Assembly: GCF_039536325.1 (NCBI RefSeq)
Contig: NZ_BAAAYO010000010.1
Location: 930,001 to 994,000, forward strand
Source of the DNA: Paenibacillus_AB hodogayensis
GTDB taxonomy: Bacteria; Bacillota; Bacilli; Paenibacillales; NBRC-103111
Length of the DNA: 64,000 nt
Reading direction: 5' to 3'
Shown here one piece after another: positions 44,766 through 55,300 of this stretch. Numbering within the stretch: position 1 is the stretch's first letter; each line of letters starts with the position of its first letter. The notes under the pieces are model-generated. The model worked only from the letters and a program-made list of their open reading frames with translations. It was not told where the DNA came from and ran no database searches. The position numbers and the translations under genes are program-made.

Positions 44766-46847
44766 CTAATACAGGTTATCTGCAAACGTGGACAGCAGCG
44801 CGGCCGCTTCCTGCCTCAGCAAAGGCGCTTTCGATTGGTAATCTACCGCGTCTTGCGTACCGTCAATCTCGGGCCCGTATAATCTTTTCGCTACCGCGTA
44901 GCGAACTCCTTCCATCGCCCAATAATCGGTGCTTCCGCCCAGCACAGCCTCTTGCGGCGCCGCATGGAGATAAGCGGACGCCATGTTCCAGACCACCATC
45001 GCCGCTTCCTCCCGGCTCATCGGTCTCTCCGGATCGAAAGTGCCGTTCCCCGTACCCTCGATAATCCCGAATTCGTAGGCAGCCTGGATTTCTTGCCCGT
45101 AGGGGTTGCCGGACAAATCGGTAAAAACCGGCTGTTGCCCGGAAGGGGCGATCCCCGCCCAACGGATGAACCATGCGATGAACTCTCCTCGCGCAATGGG
45201 CTGATCCGACTGAAAGGACGCCGTCTCCCCTTCTTGCCCGATCACGCCGAGCTGCCTTAAGTGGGAAATGTAAGGAGCGTAAGGATGATCCGGTGGAATA
45301 TCCGGATAGCTTAGCGGCTCGGGCATTTTTTGCGACCAGCTGTCGGACTTGAGATCGTAGTAAAAGGCCCGAACCGTGCCGTCGGCGTTCAGGGCGAAGG
45401 CTGCCTGGACTCCTTGCTCGTCCTGGAACAGCAGCGGCCCGATTTCCCGAAGCTTGTGCTCGCCCAGCGGATCGTTCGCGATCAGCGCCCCGTCTTCCGC
45501 GCGAATGCGGGTCGTCCACATCCGGTTGCGCAGATCGCTGTAGACTCCCTCGAACTTGACCAGCGATTGCCGATCGGAAGTGCGCGGCTGACGCGGGGAA
45601 GGCTCCTCCGGGTAATACCGGTCCATAAATGCTTCGAAAAAAGGAGCGCGGAAGTCGAAATCTTTGTTCACGCTCAGGAAGACGCCGACCTTCTCGTCGG
45701 GCAGCAGCCACATATTGCTATGGTAGCCGTCCTCGTCTCCGCTTTTCTCCACCACATTCCGTCCGTTATACAGCTGCCGGTTGGCGTATTCGAAGCCGTA
45801 GGCCATGTTCGGAAGTTCGGGATGGATGGCGAGCTTGGGCTTGTGCATGTCCTCGGCCGTAGCCTCCCCCAATATTTTGGCGTTCCCCAGCTTGCCGCCG
45901 TTCAGATGCGCCATCATGAACATGGCCATATCGGCTCCCGTCGAGAGCATTCCCCCGGCAGGCAAAACCGACGGAACCGTCGTATAGAGAGGAATCGGAT
46001 CGCCTGTCACATTATAAGGAACCGCCAATTGGCTCACCATCGTCGGAGTTAAGCGGAAGGAGCTGTTCGTCATGCCGAGGGGCTTGAAGAGATGATCTTG
46101 CACATACTCTTCAAAAGGCCGGCCGGCCGTCTGCTCGACCGCATATCCCATGATGGTGAAGCCCAAATTATCGTAGCGGTAGAACTTCCCCGGCTCGCGA
46201 ATCACCGTAGGCACATGCTCCCGGACAAAGGAGACCAAGGAAACGTCCCGCTGCAAATCTGGCGTCGTCTGCTCGGAGGTGTCCCCGTATTCGAAGCCCG
46301 TGCTGTTCGTCAACAGATCCCTCATCGTCAGCGGCACGTCCGTGCGGTTCGGTATGCGCACTTCGCCCAGGTAAGCCGATACGTCCTTGTCCAAATCGAG
46401 CTTTCCTTGCTCCGCCAGTTGTAGAACCGCCGTAGCGGTCACGACTTTAGATATCGAGGCGACCCGGAATACGGTCCGGTCCGGATCGACTGGCAGCTTC
46501 CGTTGGAGATCCGCGTACCCGTACCCTTTCTTGACCAACACGTCTTCTCCACTCGTAACCACCGCCACAGCCCCGGCCAAGTGGTTGGCGATGTCGGGGC
46601 GGGCCATAAACTCGTCGAGAAACCGCTCCACTTCACCGGGGTTTCGCGGGCCTGAATCTGCCAGCTTCGCCGATACTCCGGCTGCTGCCGCTTCGAACGG
46701 AGCGGCCGGTTTGGCTGAAGCGCTCGATTCGGCTGATGCGGTTGATGCGCTCAATAGATGGGGGCTTCCGCCTCCTATTGCGCTTGCCGCCGTAACCAAC
46801 CCCAGAGTTAAGGCCGTTTTCACTCGAAACGTTCGCCATGCGTTCAT
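44766..46847 (-). CDS. Secreted serine beta-lactamase-family hydrolase with SLH domains
   Basis: A 693-residue exported protein (signal peptide to about residue 40). Residues 75-400 are a class C beta-lactamase/penicillin-binding fold: Ser131-x-x-Lys134 (SISK), Tyr225-Asp-Asn227 in place of the usual Tyr-Ser-Asn, and a GDEDGYHS stretch where the KTG/HxG motif is expected. The C-terminal 140 residues contain S-layer-homology repeats (VFTDLSGNPYGQEIQAAYEFGIIEGTGNGTFDPERPMSREE), which bind pyruvylated wall polymer and keep the enzyme on the cell surface. ATG 46847 has AGGAGA upstream. It may be an esterase, D-amino-acid peptidase or true beta-lactamase. Confidence 0.85.
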   Translation of the reverse strand: MNAWRTFRVKTALTLGLVTAASAIGGGSPHLLSASTASAESSASAKPAAPFEAAAAGVSAKLADSGPRNPGEVERFLDEFMARPDIANHLAGAVAVVTSGEDVLVKKGYGYADLQRKLPVDPDRTVFRVASISKVVTATAVLQLAEQGKLDLDKDVSAYLGEVRIPNRTDVPLTMRDLLTNSTGFEYGDTSEQTTPDLQRDVSLVSFVREHVPTVIREPGKFYRYDNLGFTIMGYAVEQTAGRPFEEYVQDHLFKPLGMTNSSFRLTPTMVSQLAVPYNVTGDPIPLYTTVPSVLPAGGMLSTGADMAMFMMAHLNGGKLGNAKILGEATAEDMHKPKLAIHPELPNMAYGFEYANRQLYNGRNVVEKSGDEDGYHSNMWLLPDEKVGVFLSVNKDFDFRAPFFEAFMDRYYPEEPSPRQPRTSDRQSLVKFEGVYSDLRNRMWTTRIRAEDGALIANDPLGEHKLREIGPLLFQDEQGVQAAFALNADGTVRAFYYDLKSDSWSQKMPEPLSYPDIPPDHPYAPYISHLRQLGVIGQEGETASFQSDQPIARGEFIAWFIRWAGIAPSGQQPVFTDLSGNPYGQEIQAAYEFGIIEGTGNGTFDPERPMSREEAAMVVWNMASAYLHAAPQEAVLGGSTDYWAMEGVRYAVAKRLYGPEIDGTQDAVDYQSKAPLLRQEAAALLSTFADNLY

Positions 46848-47086
46848 CACTCATTCTCCTGTCTTATCCGTTTTCTTCCCATGCTCAGCATAGCCGGGCA
46901 ATCTTAACCCAGCTTCTATGCAACCTTAATGGAAAGTGAAATATGCCGGTGCGGATCGTTGGCTTCGTACAGGTTTCCATTTTGGATCGGAGTCCGGTAA
47001 GATAAGGGAAGATGAAGGGAATGGCGTAAAGGAGACTGGCAAGGCCATTTATCGGTCCAAACGGTCAAAATTGAGGAGTGGTAAAC

Positions 47087-47287
47087 GTGTCAGACGAGAT
47101 TATATCGATTCCTGTGTACAAGGTCGACCCGGAGCTGAAAGAACAGCTGGACCGTCAGTCGGAGGAGAGGCTCGAACAGGCGCGCAGGGAAGCCCTCACG
47201 AACATTCGCAAACGCTACGAGCAGCGTGTCAAGCTCAGAGCAGATCAGCAGCCAAAGGACACTGGCGATGAGCTTGCGGAGGAATAA
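47087..47287 (+). CDS. Small charged protein of unknown function
   Basis: A 66-residue protein, SDEIISIPVYKVDPELKEQL followed by a long charged helix (QARREALTNIRKRYEQR) and a tail ending DELAEE. I chose GTG 47087 with GAGGAG eight bases upstream; another GTG three codons earlier touches the ribosome site. No family recognised. It is the only plus-strand gene between 3.6 and 60.1 kb and stands alone, divergent from the beta-lactamase-family gene. Confidence 0.55.
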   Translation: MSDEIISIPVYKVDPELKEQLDRQSEERLEQARREALTNIRKRYEQRVKLRADQQPKDTGDELAEE

Positions 47288-47548
47288 TGGGGGGGATCGC
47301 CGGGACGTATACCGTTCGGAGCCTTAAAGCTATCGGAAGTTTCATATTCGTTGGAATGTGTGCATATTTACTGTATCCAGATGATACATCATATTTCCCA
47401 TCTTCTTGATAGGAATTGAGAAAGAAATTGGCTTCAAACCAGGTTCAAGTTTTCTTGCCCACCATCTCGAATCATGACCATAATAAATATCTTATGCCCT
47501 CTTCATACGGGCATTACATGGGTTAAGCATATTTTGATTCAACCGCCC
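47288..47548. other. AT-rich gap with no recognisable gene
   Basis: This stretch between the small gene and the toxin-locus repeat carries no credible coding region. It contains a short inverted repeat (ATGCCC 47494-47499, GGGCAT 47509-47514). Base composition is already lower in GC than the sugar loci, as in the rest of the toxin tail. Confidence 0.5.
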
Positions 47549-47610
47549 GATTCATTCGGCACTGGGTGGGGGTAAAAGAAAAGACCTTGAAGGAAATATT
47601 CCTCAAGGTC
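47549..47610 (-). repeat. Copy 1 of the toxin-junction/terminator repeat
   Basis: This block of about 60 bases, GATTC-(A/T)-TTCGGCACTGGGTGGG... plus AAAGAAAAG and a CCTTGAAGGAA hairpin, recurs at 48409-48471. On the minus strand it reads terminator first (TTTTCTTTT after the GACCTTGA/TCAAGGTC hairpin, 47583-47610), then codons for YPHPVPNES followed by a stop. In the second copy the same codons open the orphan toxin fragment, so copy 1 looks like the stub of a third, lost toxin cassette. Confidence 0.6.
47573..47610 (-). terminator. Terminator after the distal immunity gene
   Basis: GACCTTGAAGGAA and TTCCTCAAGGTC (47583-47610) form a hairpin with a three-base loop; on the minus strand it is followed by TTTTCTTTT. 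It begins 23 bases past the stop of the gene at 47634. Confidence 0.75.
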
Positions 47611-47633
47611 AATGGCATTACAGGAGTTATAAT

Positions 47634-48116
47634 TTATATTTCGATAAGCATTAATCCATCCAAATATGATTCTAATTTAGATGTATCAAGCCACGGCACT
47701 TCATTCTGCCTAACAGTATAGAAGCGTAAAACGACCTCTTCACTGTCATAAGAGAGTATTAGCAGGAACTTCCTACGTCCGTTAAATTGCTTGTAGAGAA
47801 CAGCCGCCCAAACTTCGAGTGTCTTTATTCCGATGTTTAAAATTGCATCAGGATGAACACCCTCATCAAAAATATCATTTAAGTGAATATGGTTATAATC
47901 GGCTTCAAGTGCTGTTCTATCAGGGACGAACTGATTTGGTAAAAAATTATTTGGTAGTTCACCATTTCTAACTTGGCTTAGGAGAACACAACCATCCCAT
48001 TCAAAAAATTTTGGAAAGATGATGTTCTCTACCCTTGTTAAATCAATGGAGAAATTATCCTTACTGTCAGTCTTCACAGAATCAATGTGTTGTTTCATTT
48101 TGGCATTAGTTTTCAT
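47634..48116 (-). CDS. Predicted immunity protein of the orphan toxin cassette
   Basis: A 160-residue cytoplasmic protein (IDLTRVENIIFPKFFEWDGCVLL; LEVWAAVLYKQFNGRRKFLLILS; EVVLRFYTVRQNEVPWLD). I do not recognise the family. It follows the orphan toxin fragment with nine bases or a four-base overlap depending on start choice; ATG 48116 has AGGTGG just upstream and was preferred over ATG 48128, which lacks one. Its AT-rich composition, position right behind a toxin domain and own terminator fit an immunity gene that neutralises that toxin. Confidence 0.65.
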   Translation of the reverse strand: MKTNAKMKQHIDSVKTDSKDNFSIDLTRVENIIFPKFFEWDGCVLLSQVRNGELPNNFLPNQFVPDRTALEADYNHIHLNDIFDEGVHPDAILNIGIKTLEVWAAVLYKQFNGRRKFLLILSYDSEEVVLRFYTVRQNEVPWLDTSKLESYLDGLMLIEI

Positions 48117-48124
48117 CTTCCACC

Positions 48125-48436
48125 TCATTTTGGTACGTAAGGACTTTCGCCAAGGTATTGTGTAAGTCCTACATTCAGTTTCTTCACAAAATTAGAGTCT
48201 TCAAGCATCTTATTAACGCTTTTCGGAGCAAGGCTACCACTGGAATCTACAAACGCCCCTTTTTGAGGGTCAAACAAATATTTCGTGTTATTTGCATCTT
48301 GGAAATGAATCTGTCCGGGTCGTTGTCCGGGATTAGGGTTTTCAACGTCTATCCTCGCTTTACTACCATTTTCTTTCCAAATCGTTTTACTAGTGGTTTG
48401 AACGTGCGATTCTTTCGGCACTGGGTGGGTGGGGTA
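48125..48436 (-). pseudogene. Orphan C-terminal toxin domain (no start, no Rhs body)
   Basis: About 103 codons of a polymorphic-toxin tip without signal peptide or Rhs core: HPVPKESHVQTTSKTIW, KARIDVENPNPGQRPGQIHF, QDANNTKYLFDPQKGAFVD and a helical end FVKKLNVGLTQYLGESP. The GQRPGQIHF/YLFDP pattern is one I associate with short RNase-like tips of Bacillus and Paenibacillus Rhs/WapA proteins, but I cannot name the Pfam family with certainty. The frame has no ribosome site; it opens inside a repeat shared with 47549-47610, as expected of a silent cassette that can be exchanged onto the main Rhs gene by recombination. Confidence 0.65.
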
Positions 48437-48471
48437 AAGAAAAGCCTTGAAGGAAACATAATCCTTCAAGA
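48409..48471 (-). repeat. Copy 2 of the toxin-junction/terminator repeat
   Basis: This is the second copy of the block described at 47549-47610, with the GGGTGGG tract expanded and one base shorter A-tract. On the minus strand it holds the terminator of the proximal immunity gene (48446-48470) and then the opening codons of the orphan toxin. The 860-base spacing spans exactly one toxin-plus-immunity unit. Confidence 0.65.
48437..48470 (-). terminator. Terminator after the proximal immunity gene
   Basis: CTTGAAGGA (48446-48454) pairs with TCCTTCAAG (48462-48470); on the minus strand the hairpin is followed by GCTTTTCTTTA. It lies 15 bases after the stop of the gene at 48486. Confidence 0.7.
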
Positions 48472-48485
48472 CTAAATGTTAAAAG

Positions 48486-49295
48486 CTAGTTTTTTATGTA
48501 ATAACGTGACAAAAAGCATTGTTGTGAATTGGATTTGTTCCCTCTTAGAATTATAAAACTTTCATTCTGTTCGGTCATCTTACTAGCTTTAAGAAATGAA
48601 TATGGTGGTACTGTATCAATTCTTGCCACTTCCCTTCCTTCTTTAATTGCTTGAATAAACTCCTCATGTACGGATAGAAAAATCCCATCTAGATAAATCA
48701 CTTCGTGCCCTAACTTACTCGGAATACTCGATGCAATTTTAATATTATTCGTAAAATCAAAATATGCTATTTCATTATTAATTCTGTCCTTATAAGTCAG
48801 TTTCTCAGTCCCACCTTCAAGGATTAAATATTTGCTCGATTCATTTAACATTGTGTAGAAGGTTGGATATTCCTTTTCAACTACTGACGTGTCGAGTTCC
48901 TGTAGCGAGAACAGGTCGGTATCGATTTTATAATATCCCTTGTTTCCACATAAAAAGAGAACTTCATGCCCTGACCAGAAGTAAATGTTAGATAATCCAC
49001 ACTCATCAATGTCCGCAATAAAGTTTATAGTTTTTTGAAATGCTGTATCTAAATTCAAGTACACAAAAACTTGATTATCGGGACAGTATAAGATGACCTC
49101 ATTTTTATAAGGATTCTTATAAACTGTGTGAATTAAGATACCTTCAAAAATATCAATAGTGTTGCGCAACTCTAAATCCTTGTTATATAAATTAACTCCT
49201 GAATAATTGTTATTAACAATAATAATTCCTTGGTGACACTCAAGGACGTATATATCATTATCCTCAAAAAAACATTCGTTTTGTAGATTTATCAT
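48486..49295 (-). CDS. Predicted immunity protein of the Rhs toxin
   Basis: A 269-residue cytoplasmic protein with repeated hydrophobic-beta segments (DIYVLECHQGIIIVNNNYSG, EVILYCPDNQVFVYLNLD, EVLFLCGNKGYYKIDTD) that resemble propeller blades; no catalytic motif. I chose ATG 49295 with GGTGGGGG eight bases upstream. Its GC content is clearly below that of the sugar loci. It begins 74 bases after the Rhs stop, across a hairpin (GTGCAGG 49328-49334, CCTGCAC 49352-49358), the expected place for the cognate immunity gene. Confidence 0.6.
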   Translation of the reverse strand: MINLQNECFFEDNDIYVLECHQGIIIVNNNYSGVNLYNKDLELRNTIDIFEGILIHTVYKNPYKNEVILYCPDNQVFVYLNLDTAFQKTINFIADIDECGLSNIYFWSGHEVLFLCGNKGYYKIDTDLFSLQELDTSVVEKEYPTFYTMLNESSKYLILEGGTEKLTYKDRINNEIAYFDFTNNIKIASSIPSKLGHEVIYLDGIFLSVHEEFIQAIKEGREVARIDTVPPYSFLKASKMTEQNESFIILRGNKSNSQQCFLSRYYIKN

Positions 49296-49327
49296 TAATT
49301 TTACCCCCACCCATTAGATACTTTAAT

Positions 49328-49358
49328 GTGCAGGATATGGGCAGTCCACACCCTGCAC
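49328..49358 (-). other. Hairpin between the Rhs gene and its immunity gene
   Basis: GTGCAGG and CCTGCAC are complementary with a 17-base loop and no T run. It could tune read-through from the toxin gene into the immunity gene or protect the mRNA end. Confidence 0.35.
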
Positions 49359-49368
49359 AAAGCACATG

Positions 49369-52300
49369 TTACTTAACATTTATCTTCTTGTCAGGGTCAC
49401 GTGTGCCGGGTATAAGTTTTCCCGTTAAAACATCTGCCTCCCCAAGATGATTACCTCTCTTATCATATACTTCTAGATGAGAACCCTCTCCTGTATGGAA
49501 AGTATCTCTATGATAATAATTATCACCGTTTTTATAAATTTGTGCACCCTTTACCGGAGAAATTTTTGTTTTTGTGAAAGTTCCGTTGCCTAATGCAGTT
49601 TCTTTATCAATCGGAACTCTATTATTTGTAATAAAGTCAGGTGTGCAACTATTATGTGTCCAAATTCCAAGGTTTGAAACAAAATACGTATGGAAGTCCT
49701 TAACCTTAAAGTTGTAAACGGTCTTATGTTCCTTCTTAATCTCAATCTTCTCAATAGCCAATTCCTTGCCATCCGAAGTTGTTAGAACTTCGCCCAATAC
49801 AAGGTTCTTAGATTCCACCCAACCTTTGCCGACAATCCAGAATGGATGCTCATCAGTAGTCGTTATGACTTCATCACCAATAGTAATATTATACGTTTCC
49901 TCAACATCACGTTGGAAGAGCCATTCGACTTCTTTGTAAGCCATCTCACTCGTTTCATTATCTTTGGCTAATACTTTGTCACCTACCTCGATTTCCTCGA
50001 TAGGTTTCTCCCCTTCGTCTGTCAGCACTTTCGTCCCTGCTGTAAAACAATTACATTCTGCAGATGTTTTCAAAGGCACACGAGCTCGTGCCGCTTTTGC
50101 ACCTCTGCTTAATGCCGCGTTTACGTCTACCATAGACTCCAACAGTTGCGCGAGTTCATATGCGCTCACATTGTCAGCAATATTTACCTGTACCAGTACT
50201 CCAATCGCCCATTCGGATCTGCCCATTGAATTCTCATAAGCACTCGTCAATGTTGCTAAGCCGAATAAATAATTGAAATAATTGTTGTCATCATCTTGAA
50301 AGATACGCTGATAATAAGCACCGAGTTTAGACCTCGCATCTTGCATATTGTACTCACCATCTCGAGCCATCTCCAACATCAGTTGTAATTCCCGAGGATC
50401 GTGCCCGTTAGGATCGGTATACCTCAGCGGATTATTATATACATACGTATACAAATTCAAACTCAGCGGATTCGAGATATCCCCTTCATACGTATCCTTA
50501 TTAATAAACCGCCCCACGCTCGGATCGTAATATCGGGCACGCAAGTAATAGAAGCCCGTTTCCGGATCGTACGGCTCGCCCGCATACTTGAAGGCATTCG
50601 GTACGCCTTCTGCCTGCTGGAGGATATTCCCCCACTCGTCGTACCGGTAGCTATTCACCACCGCACCCGCCGTGTTCATCAGTTGGACGACATCCCCGTG
50701 ACCGTTGTGCACGTAATAGTAAGACTGGCCGCTCGCCATATCTTTCTTCATCAGCAGACGGTCCGGTCCCCACACATACTGTGCGATCACTTGGTTGTTT
50801 GCATCCGACTCCGCTATCACTTGCCCGCTTGCATTATACGTGTACCGCAGCGTTCCGCTCGGTGTCGTTTTCTTGATCCGCAAGCCTTCGCTTTCCGGGC
50901 TGTACGTGTAGCCGGTCGTCCCCGTTCCGTCCGTCGCCTGGATCAATTCATTCCACGGACTGTAGGCGAAGCTTCCTTCTCTCAGCGCCATGCTGTCGCC
51001 CTGGCTCGTCTTGCGGTTGCCTCTCCCGTCATACGTATACGTGACGATTTGGCCGTCCGGACGGGTCGTCTGGATCAGTCGGTTCAACGCATCATAGACG
51101 TAAGCGGTCGTTCCCGCACCATCGGTCACCGCCGTTATGTTCCCGTTTGCATCGTACGCGTAGCTGTAGGAAGAGATCGCCTGGCCGCCCTTGGTGTTCG
51201 TTACGCTGGTCAGCCGGCTGATCTTGTCGTACGCGTAGTCCGACTTCATATACGTCCCGTCGCTCAACCGCGGATAGGTGATCGTCTTCAGCGTTCCGTT
51301 CGGGTTGTATTCGTATCTCGCGTACTGACTGTCGTCGACTCCCGGATTGGCCGCGCCTCCGTTCGTCTGCACCTTTTCTACCCTTACCTTATCGTACTGG
51401 TACGCGGTCGTAAAGCCGTATCCGTTCGTCACTCCCGTCAGCTTCCCGGCGAGATCGAACGCGTTCGTCATGGACAAGGTATGACCGTCGCTCGTTACCG
51501 TTTTGCCGGTTAACTGACCGTTCGCCCCGTAAGTATATGCGACCCCTTTGAGCAGATTGCCTCCGGACCATTCCTCCCTCTGCTTCGGCCCGAACGGGTT
51601 GTCCTCGTAATACGTCTTGACGCTGTTCGCTCCCACATTTGAGCTCACCTGCCGGTGCAGCGCATCGTAGCCATAGCTGAACGTTTGCTGATTCAGGTCC
51701 CGCCTTTGCGACAAGTCCCCGACCGCGTTGTACGTCAGCAGGTCCGCTTGGCTGGCCGCATCGAAGTTCTGCCGGATTCGGCCCAACTCGTCGTACGTCT
51801 TGGAGGTCGTGTACGTCTGGCCCGCATCGCTCTGTTTGGTCTCCTTCAGCTTGCCTTGCGTCGTATACGTGTAATCCGTCGCTTGCGATAGCGGATCGGT
51901 GATTTTCACCAGACGGTTCAGCTTGTCGTATTGGTAGCTCGTCACCTGGTTTTTCGGATCAGCCATCGTCAGCGCATTGCCGACAAAGTCGTACGTGTAG
52001 GCGGCCTGCACCTTGTTGTTGCGGTCCGGCCAACTCGGATATACGGTGCTTGTTGTTAGGCGGCCAAGAGGGTCGTACTGCTTCTCCAGCACGTTCCATT
52101 TGACGTTATCGTCCGGGTTCGACGCGTTGGACGACGTTACCATGTACGATGTCGTTTTGCGGCCCAGCAGATCCCGTATCGTCTTATACTGATTGCCATA
52201 CGGATCGGTCACCTGACCGACTTGGCCCCATCCGTCGTACCCGACGGTTTGGACGTTGTTCTGCGCATCGGCGACATAAATCGGGCGACTCATCGCATCG

Positions 52301-55300
52301 TAATGATACTGGGCCTCCGTGATCCACTGGCCGCGCTGGTCGTCGTACCGCTGCTGAATGAGCGGGTTGCCGAACCCGTCATAGAACGCTTCCTTCACAT
52401 CGTATATCGTTACTCCGTTGGTCGAAACATTCCGAACGGACGTGTATGTTTTCACTTTCATCGTCTGAACGTTGGCGTTCGTCGCATCGAATCCGGACGA
52501 TATTTGGTTCGGAGCGTATTCCGTTTTTGTTTCCACTTCATAGGTTACGCCGTTCAGTCCGTTGAAGGGCGGCTGCTTAACTGCGATCGGGCGTCCCAAA
52601 GCGTCGTATTGGTACGTTGTCACCCGTCCGCCCGGAGCTGTCTCGGATTGCAGCAAACCGGTGACTAAGCTGTACGTTCGGCTCGTTTGCATCGTTTGCG
52701 GCTGATTATTGTCATCGGTGTAAAATTGCGTGATCTGGGTCGGGAAAGCGTAAATGCCAGTTGGACCATAAACGGTTTCGGTTCGAGCCGTTTTGCCGTT
52801 TTCCAGCGTTTGGGTTGCAATTGCTTTTGAAACTTTGCCTTCCGTTGTTAGTTCATAGGTGTAATCTACATATTCGCCGTTCGCGTTAGTCGTTTTTTTG
52901 AGACGGCCGGCTAAAAGCTGGGCTGGGGAATCGTAGTACTCCGTCGAATCCGTTAAAGTCGTGCTTGCGGTTTGTTTCCTCTGAATCTGTGAAGGATAAT
53001 AAAAGATAGAATATTGATAGTTCGTCGTATGATCGGCTTTGATCGCGCTATTGTTGATGTCGTTTAAACTCAATGGCCGCGTTTCGCTAGCCAATCCGCC
53101 CCAACTATAGTAGAGTCGGTCCACGTATAACGGATCGAGCGACGCATTCGCGCTGTTCTTGTCCAAATACTTCGTTCGCGTCGGCTTGTACTTGTATTTG
53201 TTGTCGAACGTTTCGTTTGTCGTACTTTGTATTTCGCCATTGGGCGCTCTGCTCTCCGCACTGACCGGTTGCCCTTCGCCGTTGAACAAAGCTTGCGTCT
53301 GAATCAGATTTCCGGCAAACGTCTTGGAGCTATGCGGAAATGAAGCATATGGATACCCGGAATAATCGCGCACATACGAATATCCGACCTGATTTTTGCC
53401 CAAATGATTATAAATCTCCAGCTCCGACACCGTTACGCTTGTGTAAGGGGGCAAATTCACGATAATTTTAATAAATCTGGCATTCCCTTGAAGCCCCCGA
53501 ATATCTTCGGCGTACATTTCATTATAGTAGCTATCGACACCCATCCCCGCGTATAAATGGGTCCAGTTCATTGCGTCGTTCGATACTTGAATGGTGTATC
53601 TGCCCTTGTTCGCCCAACGAAGCACGACTTCGTTAAACGGTTGCACCGATCCCAAGTCCACATAAATCCATTCTTCTGAATTTCTCATTGATTCCCATGC
53701 AGTCCTCGAATCTCCATCTACGGCATAATGTCCGTAGTATACATGGGTCTCTTCGGGCTCGCCGTCGCCACCGCTTACATGCGTAGAGTAGGAAGAGACT
53801 TGCACCGGTTTGTTGAGAGCCAAATTTGTTTTTGGAATACTCGGAATGGCGCTCCCCACTCGATTTAAATCGTAGCGTTCCGTGACACGAAATGCTTCCA
53901 TGACGCCGCTCGTACCCAAATTCCGTAAGGCTGTTTCATAGTCGTAAAAAGCAACGCTGTGCGGATAGATAATCTTTTTGAGGAGCTGTGTGTATACGGA
54001 AGCTGAGTTTTGGTCGGGAACGTTCTTCGTCTGATACTGAAATCGTTGCGCCCTGGTTTCGTATTCGTAATAAGTTGCCGTCGTTTCCGGGGTATTGGGC
54101 GCTATTATAGCGGAGTATAAATAGGGCTCATAACGACCGTCGATTGAATGACGCTTCTTGCTGTAGACAACACCGGTTTGCATTCCGGGCTCGTTCGGAT
54201 GGGTAACGGTAACGGTGACGTTATCTTCCGTAAAAGAGGCGTTATCGATCGTGTTGTCATACGTAAACTGGATAATCCTCCCTATGCTGTCCGTTATTTT
54301 ACTGATGTACGGGTAAGCAGTCCCGTTTACATATCGCATCGTATGTGTGAACTTAATTTCGTTGCCGAAACGGTCCTTAATCCCCAGTATACGCCCATCT
54401 TGCGCAAAATACGTTTTTCGGTTATCGCTATCCGTAAACACGTATTGGGCCTCGGCCTGTCCGTTCGAATAGGAGCCTCCCGATGCAATATCGAATCTCA
54501 CATTATCTCGCGGATATCCTTGAATATTGCTGTCGTCGGCTGGAGTAAAAAATATGCGGTACGACGCACCGGAACCGTCATGGAAATGCAACTCCTTCCC
54601 GTCATCGGGTTCCGTCCGGATGATTTGCACGGAGGGAATACCCAAAGACCACCCGGCTCCCAAATCGTATCTGGAACGTTGATAGCTCGTCTTCTCGGCG
54701 GTACTGGCCCAGGTAAAATTTCGACGGTAGATTGAAAGCGGAGCCCGGATGTAATCATGAGACAGCTCGTCCCAATACAGGGAGCCGTCGGTTTCCCTCA
54801 AACGGCATGTATAATTGGTATACGCAGTAGCATTACTCGTGCAACTTGCTATCGCCTCCGCTTCCGTGCGAAAGTATATGCTCAAATATTGATAAGGGCC
54901 GGATCCGGAGTTCGTATAATACTCTAATATATAAAACCAGTAGTAAGAGTCCTTATAGTAATTGGTACTCGAGCTAGTATCGCTAAATGCCGACTTCATC
55001 TCCCCCATTTGGGCTTGATTGGAGTTATAATGTCGAGTTAGGGAGAAATCCAATCCGTCTCGGCCGGGGAGAACCAGGTCCGTTACATTGATCGATAACG
55101 AGCCGCTTTGCGGATCGACCGCTTCCTGGCTATTGTATCGGTCGGCATATTGGGCTTTGTTGCTTTCGTTGATTGCAAGGGGCATCTCCATGCCGTTCAT
55201 TCGCAAACTCCATCCGCTAATATCGACCGCGGCATATGCAGGGGAATGAAAGCATGCGAGCAAGACAAGACATAGCAGGGATGTTTGGAATAGGCGCATT

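Noticed and set aside
48437..48469. Extension of the orphan toxin frame to ATG 48469
   Set aside because: Those codons run through the terminator hairpin of the preceding immunity gene and have no ribosome site.
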